From Zymoseptoria tritici IPO323 (lineage: Eukaryota; Ascomycota; Dothideomycetes; Mycosphaerellales; Mycosphaerellaceae): a stretch of 64,000 bases of DNA. A program made the translations under genes and the position numbers. The notes beneath the pieces were generated by a model. That model saw only the letters and a program-made list of their open reading frames with translations, was not told the DNA's origin and searched no databases. This document shows, piece after piece, positions 11,966 through 23,603 of this stretch. How positions within the stretch are numbered: position 1 is the first letter of the stretch; each line of letters begins with the position of its first letter. The stretch is taken from positions 310,001-374,000 of the forward strand of contig NC_018214.1 of the NCBI RefSeq assembly GCF_000219625.1. The letters run 5' to 3'.

Positions 11966-12135
11966 TATAAGGGACTAGCGCCCTTTCTTTAATAGGTAGC
12001 GTAGCCCCGTACTTTGTCTTAGTAGCCTACATTCCTTTCTACGCCTTCCGCGAGGTTTTAGGCTACTTCCTTATCGAACTTACTATATCTAACATAGACT
12101 CTAAACTCTCGTATATATATTGTTTACCCGTAACA
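11966..12135 (+). repeat. 5' LTR of the chromovirus
   Basis: It aligns along its length with 18617-18786. It begins TATAAGGG where the 3' LTR begins TGTAAGGG, and ends CCCGTAACA where the 3' LTR ends CCCGTGACA. Most differences are C-to-T or G-to-A in CpA/TpG context, and the mutated state is almost always in this copy. Confidence 0.9.
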
Positions 12136-12238
12136 TTAAGTTCGATCTATTCGATATAACTCCCCCCCTACGAGCGATATAACGGACAACGGCATAAATC
12201 CTTCGGGATCCGGTAACGTTAATCCGGAGGAAGCGAAT

Positions 12239-13450
12239 ATGCCCGATCTATACGCGTTCCTCTAGTAACTATACGTACGTTAATATACGATGTAGGTCGA
12301 GCTAGAACATTAGCGGAACGTAATCGAGTAAGTAGAAGCCGCGCGGAATGCGCCGTAAGCGGTAGCTAAACCTAACGGAGTACTAGCGAACCTAGCGGCC
12401 CCTTCTATAAACGACCTAATTCGAGTACTAACTTAGGCGGTCTCCGGTCGGGCGGTAGCGGGCGACGACTTAAAACCCTTAGGCCCTAAGGGTTAGAAGC
12501 CGGTAGCCTAGGATAGGAAGTCTAGTACCTTCCGAGACTATCTACTACGGCTAAGAAGCTCCTTTCGAGTACGCGCCGGCCTAAAACTAACGCTCCCCGA
12601 CCTATACTACTAGGACGCTATATACGACACTCTCCCTTATAAGGAGAGGTCTTATATACGTTATTTCTAGGAGTCGGGAGGAGCAAACTAAGTACAGGAC
12701 CCCGAAGCTTTCTTCGCGCGACTCGAAGACGTCTTCGGCGATAGTAGGGAGGCCTTAAACGTACTAGAAGAGCTTATAAACCTCCGGTATAAGCTTAGTT
12801 AGCCGTAGTACGACTACTAGCTAAGATTCGACGACCTCCTACTTAGTACCGGCGGAGCGAGCTAGAAGGACGAAGTCTAGATTAGATACCTAAAACATAC
12901 CTTTTCGAACCCCGCTAAAATATACACTACCTCTATTATAAACATTAAGGGCTATAACGATTATACAGAGGAGGTCGAGTAGGTAATAACTAATTTAGAG
13001 TCTACTAACTAGTTTAAGGCTACTAACAAAAGGTAGAAGGAGAAGAACAAGGATACCGTTTCTTCTATACCGGTAACCGCGCGCTCTTAGGGTAGAAGTA
13101 ACTTAAGAGTACGGGTAGACGCCGACGGAGATACTATTATAACCCCGGCCTAGACGAGCGGGAATCGCTTAAGAAGCTAAGGAAGTCGAAATAGTAAGAA
13201 TAGAGGGAAGTAGAGAGCTAAGTAGATCGACGACGTAGAAAGGGAGCAACGCTAATAGAAGAGACTTTACTTCTGCTATAGAGCGGACGGACACCGCGTA
13301 CGCGAATGTTCCTACGCCGTAGTAACGCTACCCGCTAGAATAAACGCGGTCCGCGCGGGACCGGTTCTAGAGGACGACGAAGAGGAGTCGGATTCCGTAG
13401 AGACGGGAAAAGACTAACTCCTTCCCGAAGTACTAGGGTAGGAGACGGTA
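12239..13450 (+). pseudogene. Chromovirus gag (RIP-broken)
   Basis: The frame from the ATG at 12239 codes a gag-like capsid region ending in a basic tail and one CCHC zinc knuckle near 13270-13310. In the knuckle, the His and last Cys are intact (YRADGHRVREC), but the first two Cys positions read Tyr (TAC, TAT). That is what RIP of TGC and TGT gives. About twenty TAG codons interrupt the frame. Gag would form the particle and bind element RNA. The native start may lie upstream, since ATG is itself a RIP target. Confidence 0.75.
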
Positions 13451-16400
13451 TAGCCGTAGTAATAACATTAGGCTAGGAGGCGTTTAAGAGCAAAATAAAC
13501 GGTACCCTAATCTATAGTAACGTAGTCCTAGAGGAAACCTTCGGGACCTTTACCCTAATAGACGAGGGATATTAATACTACGCTACTATTAATAGAGACC
13601 TAGCTAAAGGCCTCGGGCTTAGCCTAGTTAGCAATAAGAGGAGAGGCGTTAAGGGCGCTACTACGTCTATACGAAACTCTTAGATTAAGGGGGTCGTCGC
13701 ATTCCGGATAGAAGTAAGCGGGTACACCTAGTTAGTATATACTTACGTCGTACCTAACTTAGCGTTCCCTCTAATCCTTAGGAACCCCTAGAAGGCGTAT
13801 AATAAGATCCGGACTATACTAGAAGAACACCGGTTCTACTATAGTGTTGCTAATAAATAGGTAGAAGAAGGGAGGAACTATAAGGAGATTAAGGACTCCG
13901 GCAGCCTTATAGCGGCTACTACGGCCTTAGTCGAGGACGTTAAGAAGGCCCTTTAGGATACTAAGAAGTTTATAACCCTCGCTATAGCAACTATATAGGA
14001 TATCTAGAAATCCCTAGAGGTAAAGGAACCCCTAATAGATAAGGAGCTTAAGAGTAGACTCCCCCTAGGGCTTTACGATATACTACCGCTATTTAGGACG
14101 CGGGAGGCCGATAAGCTCGCTCCTTATAGAGGGGATCTAGACTATAAGATCGCTCTCCGGCCGAATACCGATAGTTTATAGCCTAGATTGCCCTAGGGCC
14201 CCTTATACGGCATATCTAAGGACGAACTCCTAGTCCTACGAAGAGTTATCGATGCCCTACTAAAAAAGGGATATATCTAGCCGAGTTTATTAAAGGCTAT
14301 AGTACTAGTACTTTTCGCTTAGAAACCGGGAGGGGGACTACGTTTTTGCTATAACTATCGGGTGCTAAACGCCCTAACGAAGTACGATAGGTACCTACTC
14401 CTATTAGTTCCGGAGACCTTAAGGAACCTTACAGGCTTACGATAGCTTACGAAGGTCGACGTTATAGCGGCCTTCTACTATATTCGTATAGCGGCCGGCA
14501 AAGAGTATAAGATAGCCTTCCGTACTAGATTTAGTCTATTCGAGTAGTTAGTATACCCGTTCGGTCTATCCGGGGTACTAGCTACTTTCTAGCAGTTTAT
14601 TAATAATTTGTTACGGGAATATCTAGACGACTTCGCATTAGTATATAGTAATAATATAATTATCTACTCCGATAGAACGCTCGAGGATTACTACTAGAAG
14701 GTCTATATAGTCCTCCGAGCCCTTTAGGATAGAGGCCTATACCTAGACCCCGGGAAGTATACTTTCGTATAGAAGAGTATTAAGTACCTAGGGTTTATCG
14801 TTTAGGCCGACGGAAAGGGCGTAGGGCCCGACCCTAAAAAGATTTAAGTAATAGAAAACTAGAAGGCGCCCCGAACGTAGAAGGAGGTTCGTAGGTTCTT
14901 AGGTTTTACTAACTATTATAGGATATTTATCCCTAACTACTCTAAGATTGCCGCTCCCTTAACTACGCTTACCGGGAAAGGGACGCCGTTCTCCTAGGGT
15001 AAGCTTAAGGAGAAGGTATTTAAAACGTTAAAAGGTAAATATTATAGGGCTCTAGTACTTATATACTAGGACCCGGGGCTTCCTACGTTCCTTAAGACGG
15101 ACTATAGCGGGTTCGCGATTAGAGGCGCGCTCCTATAGGAAGTGAGCGGGATCCTAAAGCTAGTAGGCTTCTTTTCGTAGAAGCTTAATAAGGCTAAGAT
15201 TAACTACGATATCTACGATAAGGAGATATTAGCGGTAGTGTCCTATCTAAAGTTCTAGGTACCCGAGCTAAAGACGTATAGTACCTTTACTATTTAGACG
15301 GACTATAAGAACCTAGAGTACTTTATAACGAAGAGGTACCTAAGTAAGAGGTAGATTCGATAGTTTAAAACTATTACTTTGTTTTAGTTTATACTCGTAT
15401 ATCGACCGGGGACCGAAGCAATTATACCGGACGTACTTTCTCGTAGAGAGTAGGATACCCTAGGCGAGGACGATAAGATATTACGGTTTAGGAGGTTCCT
15501 AGAGCCTAATCTAGTACTAGACTAGCCGGCGTCCGGAGGGGATAGGAAGGTAGTAGCCGACAACCTATTAGCTACGTCTATTTAACTCTACTCCCTATAA
15601 GCTATACCGATGTACCTAGTAGCTTTAGAGCCGAATTCCGACAGCGAGGACGCGGCTATAGTAGGACTATTCTAGGACAGCGAGTTAAATAAACTATAGG
15701 GACCGACTATAGAGAAAGATACCTAGTATTAGACGGTAATCCGCGCCGTTAAGGACGGATCCCGGGCAATTCTACCGGATCTAAAGGTTAAGATCTAGAT
15801 TAGGGACTATAGTATCGACGAGAAGGGCCGCTTAAGGCATCGCGGTAGGTTATAGGTTCCTAAAGCGGTAGTTGCGTCGGAGGCCGAGTATAAGTCGGCG
15901 GATACTAAAATTCTATAAAACGATAAACTCCGTACTAAGATTATTTAGTCCGTATACGACTCCCCGGTCTACGGCTACCCCGGGCGGGACTCTACGGCCT
16001 TTATACTAGGAAGAAACTTCTACTAGCCCCTATAGTTACGTTATATTCGGAGGTTTTTAAGAAACTACGATTACTACGGAAGGAATAAGGTATAGAGAGA
16101 GTATAAATACGGACTCCTACGCCCCCTACCGGTTCCTAATTATTTCTTCTAGGAGATCTCTATAGATTTTATAACCGATCTCCCCGAGTCTAGAGGGAAC
16201 TGTTACCTATAGGTTATTAAGGACCGCCTAAGTAAGTCCGTCGTTTTAGAGGCGATGCCTAGTATAAAAGCGGAGGAGTACGCCGAGAGATTCCTAGACT
16301 ACTAGGTAAGATATTAGGGGCTACCGAGCGCGATTACGAGCGATAGGGGGACGAACTAGACGAGTACATTTTAGAAAACACTCTATCGGTTAGTCGGGGT

Positions 16401-17292
16401 ATAGTAGCGACTAAGCTTAGCTTACTACCCTTAAACCGACGGAGGCCTAAAGAGACTAAACTAGGACGTCTAAGCCTATCTAAGGAACTATATTAATTAC
16501 GAGCAGTCCGACTAGAAACGCTAGCTCTCTACGGCCTAATTAGCGCTAAACGCCCGTTACTATTCGGGGTTAGGAATAAGCCCCTTCTTCGCAGTTTACG
16601 GATACGAAGCCCCGTCTCCCGTGCCCTTAGAGCCGGATAACGAGGAGCCCTCTACGCTAGCCGCAGCCTAGAGAGCCTCGAAGTTCGTAGAGAAAATAAA
16701 GGGAATTATAGACCTATACTAGGCAAGTATGGCGGACGCTACCTAAAAGTAGGAGGAGGCCGCTAACAGGAAGCGCACCGCGGCGCTAATATACCGGAAG
16801 GGCGACAAGGTGTAGCTGGATTTAAGGAATTATCGCACTAATCGCCCTAAGGAAAGCCTAGATTATAAGAATACGAAGTATATAGTTAATAAGGTCTTGT
16901 CGCTAGTTTCTATCTGTTTAGCTAGGATCCCCGGCAATATTTATCCGGTCTTCTATTTAGATCTGCTAAGACTAGCGAGCGACGACCCTCTCCTAGGCTA
17001 GGTCTCCGACGATTACCAGCCGGATCTAGTATTAATTAAGTCGCACGAGGAATAGGATATAGAAGAACTACTATATGCGAGGACAGTACTAAAGAACAGA
17101 GGAGGGGGAAGGGAGGTCCTAGTTAAATAGACCGGCTACTACGATCTAACGTAGGAGCCCTTAGACAACCTAGCGGACACCGTCGCTATAGATAACTTCG
17201 AGCAAAAATTTAGAAATGCTAAAGTTAATAATAGGCTAAAAGAGAAGTATATTAAGAAGAGGAAAAAGAGAGCGGTTACCGATAAGAAGTAA
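13450..17292 (+). pseudogene. Chromovirus pol: protease, RT, RNase H, integrase, chromodomain (RIP-broken)
   Basis: The frame carries, in order, a retropepsin-like region (about 13.55 kb) and reverse transcriptase (about 14.2-15.0 kb). RNase H follows (about 15.1-15.4 kb), then integrase (about 16.1-16.7 kb, with IDFITDLP and SDRGTN), and a chromodomain at 17065-17215 (LVK-x-TGYYDLT-x-EPLDNL with both Trp codons turned to TAG). The RT active-site motif, normally Y-x-D-D, reads TAT-AGT-AAT-AAT at 14644-14655. Both Asp codons became Asn by TpG-to-TpA change, so catalysis is lost independently of the stops. The frame ends with TAA at 17290. Chromodomains steer such integrases toward heterochromatin. 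Confidence 0.88.
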
Positions 17293-17379
17293 CTAGACGT
17301 ACGAGGAGAACGAGAGGTTACTTAAGAATTTTTATTTTATAAATTGCTTTTTAGAGTAGCAATCGCACTACTATATTCT

Positions 17380-18000
17380 ATACCGGGAACCGACCGAGAA
17401 CGAGCGGAAGCAGCTATCTACGAGGAGTAACGCCTACCTAATACGAGAGTAGTAGGAATACTACTAGGACTAAGGAGCGGTTAGCGGGTTATAGCGAACG
17501 GAGACCGGCGAAGTACTTACGTTTGTCCTTGCTGCGCGACAACCTCCTCTACAGAACAAGTAATCTCCGAGGCTACCGGACTATTTCGAGCAGTTAGCAG
17601 GGCTTTTCGATCGGAGATAATAAGAGAACCTACGTAGAGAGCAAACCTACTACCTACAGTAGCTTTAGGGCTTTCTAAGCCTTAAGAGCAGTACCTAAAC
17701 TATTATAAGCCTTATTACTATAGTCTAATTAGCCGACGGTTTTCGAGCGGAGGCCGGCGATACTTACGCTGCCTACTAAGTTCCTACGCGGGTCTAAAGG
17801 GCGTAGGCGATATAGGCGAATTAAGGACTAGGCGGTTAGCGGCGACTTTCGAGCGGAGCCCGGTTATAACTTATAGTTTGGCGTAATTCTTACGCTTAGA
17901 GTAACAGCTCCTACACGCGCGTGAACGGCCTGTCTAGGTTTGTTAGCGGGGTCCGGCGGAAAATAGGCGGGATATATTGTATACTGCCGGTAGGACGTAG
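17380..18000 (+). pseudogene. Possible extra ORF between pol and 3' LTR
   Basis: Downstream of pol, a plus-strand frame gives a protein-like stretch (for example DYFEQLAGLFDRR and LITIV) broken by TAG codons. Some gypsy elements carry an additional ORF here, but I recognise no domain and the opposite strand is also fairly open. It may simply be untranslated region. Confidence 0.25.
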
Positions 18001-18059
18001 TCGATTCCGCTTTTAGCGCATAGCTCGTAATAGATAACGGGACGCGGCTAGTTCTAAGC

Positions 18060-18140
18060 GGGAGCCGCTAGAGGAGGAGCGGTAGCGGGCGCCGGCGGGT
18101 TGTTAGCGGGCGCCGGCGGGTTGTTAGCGGCTGGCGGGAA
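18060..18140 (+). repeat. Short GC-rich tandem repeat in the chromovirus 3' region
   Basis: A unit of about 23 bp containing GGGCGCCGGCGGGTTGTTAG occurs twice in tandem, followed by a diverged third copy. CpG-rich DNA is spared by RIP, so the repeat stands out. Confidence 0.7.
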
Positions 18141-18234
18141 GGTAAGGGCGGGACCCGGGTTGTTATTCTAAGGATTGTTGTTGTTACCGAAAATAGACAT
18201 TATCTGCGACTCCGTTAGAAAAGCACTAGGGTCC

Positions 18235-18310
18235 TAGATAAAAGCGAAGGACTCGAACCCTTAACCTTTAGGTTAAAAACTTACCTTAACGATTTAATAA
18301 TGCTAGCAGT
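18235..18310 (-). other. tRNA-like fragment, low confidence
   Basis: On the minus strand, GGGTTCGAGTCC resembles a T arm. It is preceded by a short stem with a TTTTTAA loop that could be a degenerate lysine-type anticodon arm. I could not pair an acceptor stem, so this is at most a tRNA-derived relic. It lies inside the element, far from the expected primer-binding site. Confidence 0.2.
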
Positions 18311-18599
18311 AGAAAAGAGGGGGGGGCAGGGTATTTATATGTAGCCCTAGGCTCTAAGGGCGTGTTTTCCGTGTATTGTTACTTTCTCGACAATACTAGA
18401 AAAGTAAAGAGATAGAGTGAAGTGCAGCGGGCTTATTGTGTCGGGATCCGACAGTTTTCGCCCGGACATACGACAATACTAGGAAAAGAGCGGACAATAG
18501 GAGTAAATTTCAGCTAATTAGACGATTGTAGTAGGTCTGAAGGTAGAGGGTAAATAGTCCGCTGCTTTTATGTCGGTTGCCGACGACTTTTCCGCGTAC

Positions 18600-18613
18600 C
18601 GAGAGGAGGGGGG
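18600..18613 (+). other. Polypurine tract before the 3' LTR
   Basis: An uninterrupted A/G run (gagaggagggggg core) ends four bases before the 3' LTR, where plus-strand DNA synthesis is primed in LTR elements. A second G-rich tract near 18313-18330 is not next to an LTR. Confidence 0.7.
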
Positions 18614-18616
18614 TAT

Positions 18617-18786
18617 TGTAAGGGACTAGCGCCCTTTCTATAACACGTAGCGCAACCCCGTACTTTGTCTTAGCAGCCTACATCCTCTTCTGCGCTTACC
18701 GCGAGGTTTTAGGCTGCTTCCTTATCGAACTTGCTATATCCAACACAGACTCTAAACTCTCGTGTATACATTGTTCACCCGTGACA
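18617..18786 (+). repeat. 3' LTR of the chromovirus, mostly unmutated
   Basis: This LTR runs from TGTAAGGG to CCCGTGACA, with canonical TG...CA ends. It keeps CpA and TpG at most sites where the 5' LTR has TpA, so it is probably close to the pre-RIP sequence. Confidence 0.9.
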
Positions 18787-19389
18787 CCCTCGATCCGTAA
18801 ACACTAGGGATGTACATATCTTTACTATTACGCGGTCGATTTACTCCGTTTCTTTTTTAATAGCGCGCGCTCCTACTAATCTTAGTAATAGAGTGCCTCT
18901 GTTTTAACGTATAGGGAGTGCAGTTGCGCGGTCGTAGTAAAAAGTATTAGGTTTGGTGCTAAGCAGAATTCGGCGCTAAAATTTAGGGTCCTCTAACTAG
19001 CGCGTCGCTAGCGGCGGCGAACTTATATCGACTTTGTACCTATACCTCGCCTTAAAGGCATCGCATAATTATTATAATAACTATATAGAGTTAAAGGTTA
19101 CTATCTCCGGTAAAGCGTAAAAAAAGAATAGTATAAATCGGTAGCGTAGTTGTAGAGTTATAGCCTACGTAAGAATTTACTAGCTGGCGAGTATAACTTT
19201 AGCTTATGCAAGCGCGAATTCGAAGACATTTAATAACCTTATATACTACCGACGACGATAACATTACAACTAGACGGTTAATCGACATAAATTTTAGACG
19301 AGTGCCGAGCGAATGTCTCTAGCTATAATATACTACAATATTAAGGTAATCGGAGTAGTAGTTGTTAAGCGCTAGCTTAGGAGGAAATA

Positions 19390-21480
19390 CTCTAAACTTA
19401 GTAAAATTTCAACAACAACTCTACTACTAACGCTACTAAATTCGCCGTTTTCCTTAACCTCTACCGCTTTATATATTATAGCTCTGCCTCTAGCATAGCC
19501 TCTAACAAGTAAACGTACTTTAAGATGTTATCCTTATTCTGTAGCTGTCTCCGGATGCTAGTCTCCTTTATATTAACAGCTAACACCGAGTCCGGCTCTT
19601 CCTTAAGTATAGTAATACTCTAGAAGTTAGCAGCAAGGTTACTACTAATTGTCTTTAGCCGCTCGGCTATAGGCGGCTGCCTCTTACTAAGCTATTAACA
19701 GTACTTCTTAACGTTAGTTAGATTATCTATAGCCTGCTTTATAGTAGGGGCTAGTAGACTGCTACGTTATAAAGTATCCGTAGTAGCTACCGGCAAGGTA
19801 GGCTGTTAAGGCTATATTAGCGGCATTAACTAATATAGCGGCGGCTGCGGTTAAGGGTATTGTGCTGTTAGCGGCTCTATAACTGCTACCTTCTTCTTGC
19901 CCCTTGTAGCATCCTTATTTATCTATAGCACGTTCTCTACGATATGCTACGGCATATTATCCCTCGTAGTAGTGTTAGCTTTAATGCAATTATACTAGTC
20001 TATAAGGTGCTTAGCCTTAAGGCTATAGTAATAGCTACGAAACTGCAGACAGCTAATCTACTATATAGTCTTATTAGCACCGGTGCTATACTGCCTATTA
20101 TAGCACTTATAAGCAGCTAACAACTTGCTAAACATGCCCTCGGTAGCAATAAATGCCTCCTTTAAACGGTTATTAGCTAGCTTCCTTCCCTTCTGTAGTA
20201 TCGGCTCTTAACTAGGCTCTAATAGTATAAGGTCGTCGGATTCGAGCGTAGAGCTAGCGTTTAGCTTAACGTTCTGCTACTTCTCGTTTATTAAGAGCCT
20301 TATGTTGTAACCTAAGAAGTATATAATATATAGATCTAATGCCCTTATAAATGTTAGGATACTAGTGTCCTCGTTGTATTTAATATCTACCTTCTCTTAG
20401 CCCTTGCTATACTTATAAGCAGTTAGCTCTGCAGAGCGATTAACAAGCCGCTTTTTAAGGCTATGCTGCTATACATGCCCTGCTACTAAACCCCTTGCCT
20501 TTATAACTATATCCTAGAGTAGTACTCGGTTACTAGTGTATATATAGCTAAGATCCTTAAGTTTAATACTATTAAAGGTTACCCTATAGGTAACAAGGAC
20601 GGAGTATTGCTCTAATAGCGTAGAGGTAGATTTAAGGCGTTTTAAGGACGATAAGGGCACCGGAGTTAACTGCGGCTAAGCGTCCTATAAAGGCTAGCTT
20701 AACGTTTCCTTAGACTACGTATTAACGGCGCTATCGTAGTCGGACGACTCTAAAAACATAACAAGGTTAGTTAGCTATATTAATAGATAGATCGTGTAAC
20801 TTGCTAGCAATATTAGAGCTCTATAGTAGTAGACTTAGAGCCCTCTTCGATGTCGGCTTGCTAGCTAGTTTAGGCCCTTTATTAGCGGCGACCTCTGCAG
20901 CCCTCGCAACGGCTAGTTTAGTAGCTTTATTAGCTGCTTAGGCCTTCCTCTTAATAGCATTTACAGCAGTATAAGACGTGCCCTTAGGTACCGTCTAAGG
21001 TGCCTTTTTAGGTAGCATTTAAGCTGCTGTGCCGCTTGTTAGAGGCACTACTATATTGCTGCTAATATAGTTAGGAGGAAGCGTAAAGGTTACCGACTTC
21101 CTTCTCGTTCGTTTAGCCGGCGTTATTGTTGCCTCTACGCCCTTAGTCGACAACGCCCTTATACGTCTTCTTATAAGTATATAGCTAGTATTGTTATCGT
21201 CGCCGTTACGCTATATAGCCTCCTTAGTAGGGTCCCTATTGCTTAGAGTAATAACCTAAGTCTCTGTTAGTAGTTCCGGCTCCGGCTCTAGTATATCTAA
21301 GGATAGTAGTAACTATGTCTAAAACTACGAGTACGCGTCGTTAGGGAGGCTCTAAGGGAGGTCGGATAGCTCGCTATCGTTTATATAGTCGCTGCTGTGC
21401 GTAGAGTCGTCGATAACGCGTGTTAGGGAGTCCTACGAGTCTTAGTAAAAGAAAGTCGGCTGCGTCTCTACGTACGGGAG
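19390..21480 (-). pseudogene. RIP-damaged ORF of unrecognised element 'Y'
   Basis: On the minus strand a single frame of roughly 690 codons runs from about 21.48 kb to about 19.39 kb with only scattered stops, nearly all TAG. The translation has an acidic Ser/Asp-rich N-terminal part, then a Lys/Ala-rich basic segment with KRTRRKSVTF. Beyond that is a conserved-looking core near 20.1 kb (GMFSKLLAAYKCYNRQYSTG) and a Pro/Gln-rich C-terminal part. RIP is milder than in the neighbouring chromovirus, since many CpA sites survive. I recognise no transposase, polymerase or integrase motif. It could be a transposon-borne DNA-binding protein or a duplicated host gene hit by RIP. Confidence 0.45.
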
Positions 21481-23273
21481 GCTTAAAAGTTTGAGGAGTA
21501 ATTGCGCACCCGCTCTTAATAGTAAGGACAATGTTAATAGCTTAAAATAAAGAGAATGCACAGGAGGTAACGACGGTAACTTAGTTTAGTCGCTATTTAT
21601 GTTGTAGTAGTAGTAGTAGACGTGTTGTAGTTTTGGTCAGCCCATTAAGAGAGGAAAGTTGGAGTTCGAATTTAGCTTGGCATTTCCCACCCCTTCTGCT
21701 TTCGAGAATAGCGTGAGACGGGAGCCGATGGATCCGCGGGTTTAAGCTGCTTCCAGCAAATGCCAAGAGGCATTTACAGCTACGTCACTTCAAGTCATCT
21801 TTATGAAGTGCTGGTAGATAGCTCCATCGCTTTGCCGGACAATACGAACGGCGTTGATAGCCAGGAGTAGCACAACGACGCGGTGTCGCGATGCCCGCTA
21901 ACTTCCTCGAGCACTACCTCGGAAACCGATGGACACTGCATTACGCTTACTACGACCATAGTCCCACATCTTTAATGCGAAGCCTGATCCGGGCGATACA
22001 ATCCATAACAGAGAAGAGCTAATATGCCATAGGTCGTCTGGCTCAACTGAGGATCGTCCTCCATCACTCTCATAATATAATGCATAGTCTGGTCAGGGTG
22101 TGTAACCATGGTCGCCTAAATCCAGACACTGCTTCGATGTCAGGAGATTTAGAAGAAGCGACGTGCAACTTCCTAAGAAAGATGTCCAGTACCGTGCTGC
22201 AGGCTAAAGGATCCTTTAGTTATGAATTGCTTAAGATCATCCGAGTGTTTTACGACGAAGTCAGCGGCGTCAAGCACAAGCGTAGCGACAACTTCGAGTA
22301 ATATTAGGCCATTACTAAGAGCTTCGAGTAAGAGCAGGCGATCGCCAACCATCGGCGCTAAATTGAACGGTCAGACTCGCAACAGCTTCGAGCAATAAAC
22401 AAGAGACCATCGGCGTTGAAATGGACGGCCAGACTCGCGACAGCACCGATCACAAGGGCGGTCTCGCTAGCGAGGGTAGCGATGCTGCGATGGCTGCAGA
22501 CCCGCAAACTAACAGTCTCGTGTCATTGACTTCAGCTTGGCAAAGTCGTCGATGAGCTGTTGCACGGCTTTCTTGAGTTCCCGTGGTGCTCGTTCGAAGG
22601 CCATCCTAAAGCCGCATTAGACGATTGGTATTTCTACGGGTCTCGCCGGGCGCGAGTGGCATCGAATGTGCATCCGGAAATGGACCAGAGGGTTCTCCAA
22701 CTGGCGTCTTAACAATAAGGCCGAGCTAGGAACGACGTCGGCCGAAATGAGGAGACGCGATCCGATGGGCACTTGACATAGCCATGGAGTAAAGAGAACT
22801 GCACATGCGTCGACAATGCAAAAGGGGTTCGGTCTGCCTAAGAGCGATAGGAATGTATTAGTTGGTGTAGGCGAGGGTGCTCCGCCGGCGACAATAACGC
22901 GGAATCTTTGAATGGCCAATGGGCTTGCTAAGGTATTTCGCGCGGCTGAACTAGCGTAGCTAGGTCGTCAGCTTGCGCAGCGCATACACTATTAACTTCT
23001 GGAGCAACACTATCACCAAGGGGGTTCGGATACCGATCGCTTCCTGACCCGGCACTAAGGCTCGGTATGTGGATCGCACGACCATAAATTGACGCATACT
23101 GACATATCGAAAGGATACACCGTCGAAAACTCCGAGCAGTAGCAGTGGCAAGTCGCTGGCAAACCTGTAGGTGGGTCTTTATATGCCTCTTACCTTCATA
23201 TGCCTCTTACCTTCACATATGACAAGCTGACTAATATCGGACCCAAGCTGCACTCCTGCAAGACGACCTCGAG

Positions 23274-23603
23274 ATGGCAGATATACTGCGCCGGCGATAT
23301 GGAGACCTGCTCGGAGAGTTGCGCGTAGAGTGTAAGAAACTGCAAGAGATAGAGAACGAATTCGGGCGGCAGATCTTCGAAGCCGGTATAGCGCTAAGGA
23401 TGCGTTAGGGTAAGGAGGGAAGATATAAGGAGGGCCGGAGGTCTGCAATTAAGGCAATCTGGGCGCTGGAGGATATGCAGGCGGTATGTGCTGCGAAGTT
23501 GGTAGTGGTGAGAGGCGGTATCCGCGATGTAGAAGAACTCGTCCGGAACTTAGGCCGGGGGCCCGGGTTGGCAGGGAGTAGGACGGTGGACGCGATTGAC
23601 TGA
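23274..23603 (+). pseudogene. Coiled-coil ORF relic P1 with one in-frame amber stop
   Basis: The 110-codon frame from ATG 23274 to TGA 23601 is interrupted only by TAG at 23406-23408 (codon 45). The first part is strongly helical and charged (ELRVECKKLQEIENEF). The second part contains KLVVVRGGIRDVEELVRNL. It aligns with the relic at 25824-26177: both start with Met-Ala and a similar Leu/Tyr pattern, both have amber after 41-44 residues, and both share a hydrophobic helix with a central Cys and a VV-x-x-G step. Function is unknown. It could be a decaying gene, or the two halves could be joined by an intron I cannot place. Confidence 0.4.

Larger units (their letters stand above)
11966..18786 (+). 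mobile_element. Complete Ty3/gypsy chromovirus (LTR retrotransposon), RIP-inactivated
   Basis: Two 170-bp LTRs (11966-12135 and 18617-18786) enclose plus-strand gag, protease, reverse transcriptase, RNase H, integrase and a C-terminal chromodomain. This is the order and content of a chromovirus. A polypurine tract (18600-18613) precedes the 3' LTR. The flanking five bases (cctag on the left, ccctc on the right) do not match, so a target duplication is not supported; recombination between copies or slight boundary error may explain this. Stops are mostly TAG. The element is unable to move because catalytic residues are also altered. Confidence 0.9.

Noticed and set aside
11966..21480. Reading the abundant in-frame TAG codons as a reassigned or suppressed stop codon
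   Set aside because: The TAGs sit where CAG or TGG is expected, together with Cys-to-Tyr and Asp-to-Asn changes explained by the same TpG/CpA mutation, and the core genes in the window end normally. RIP explains all of it.
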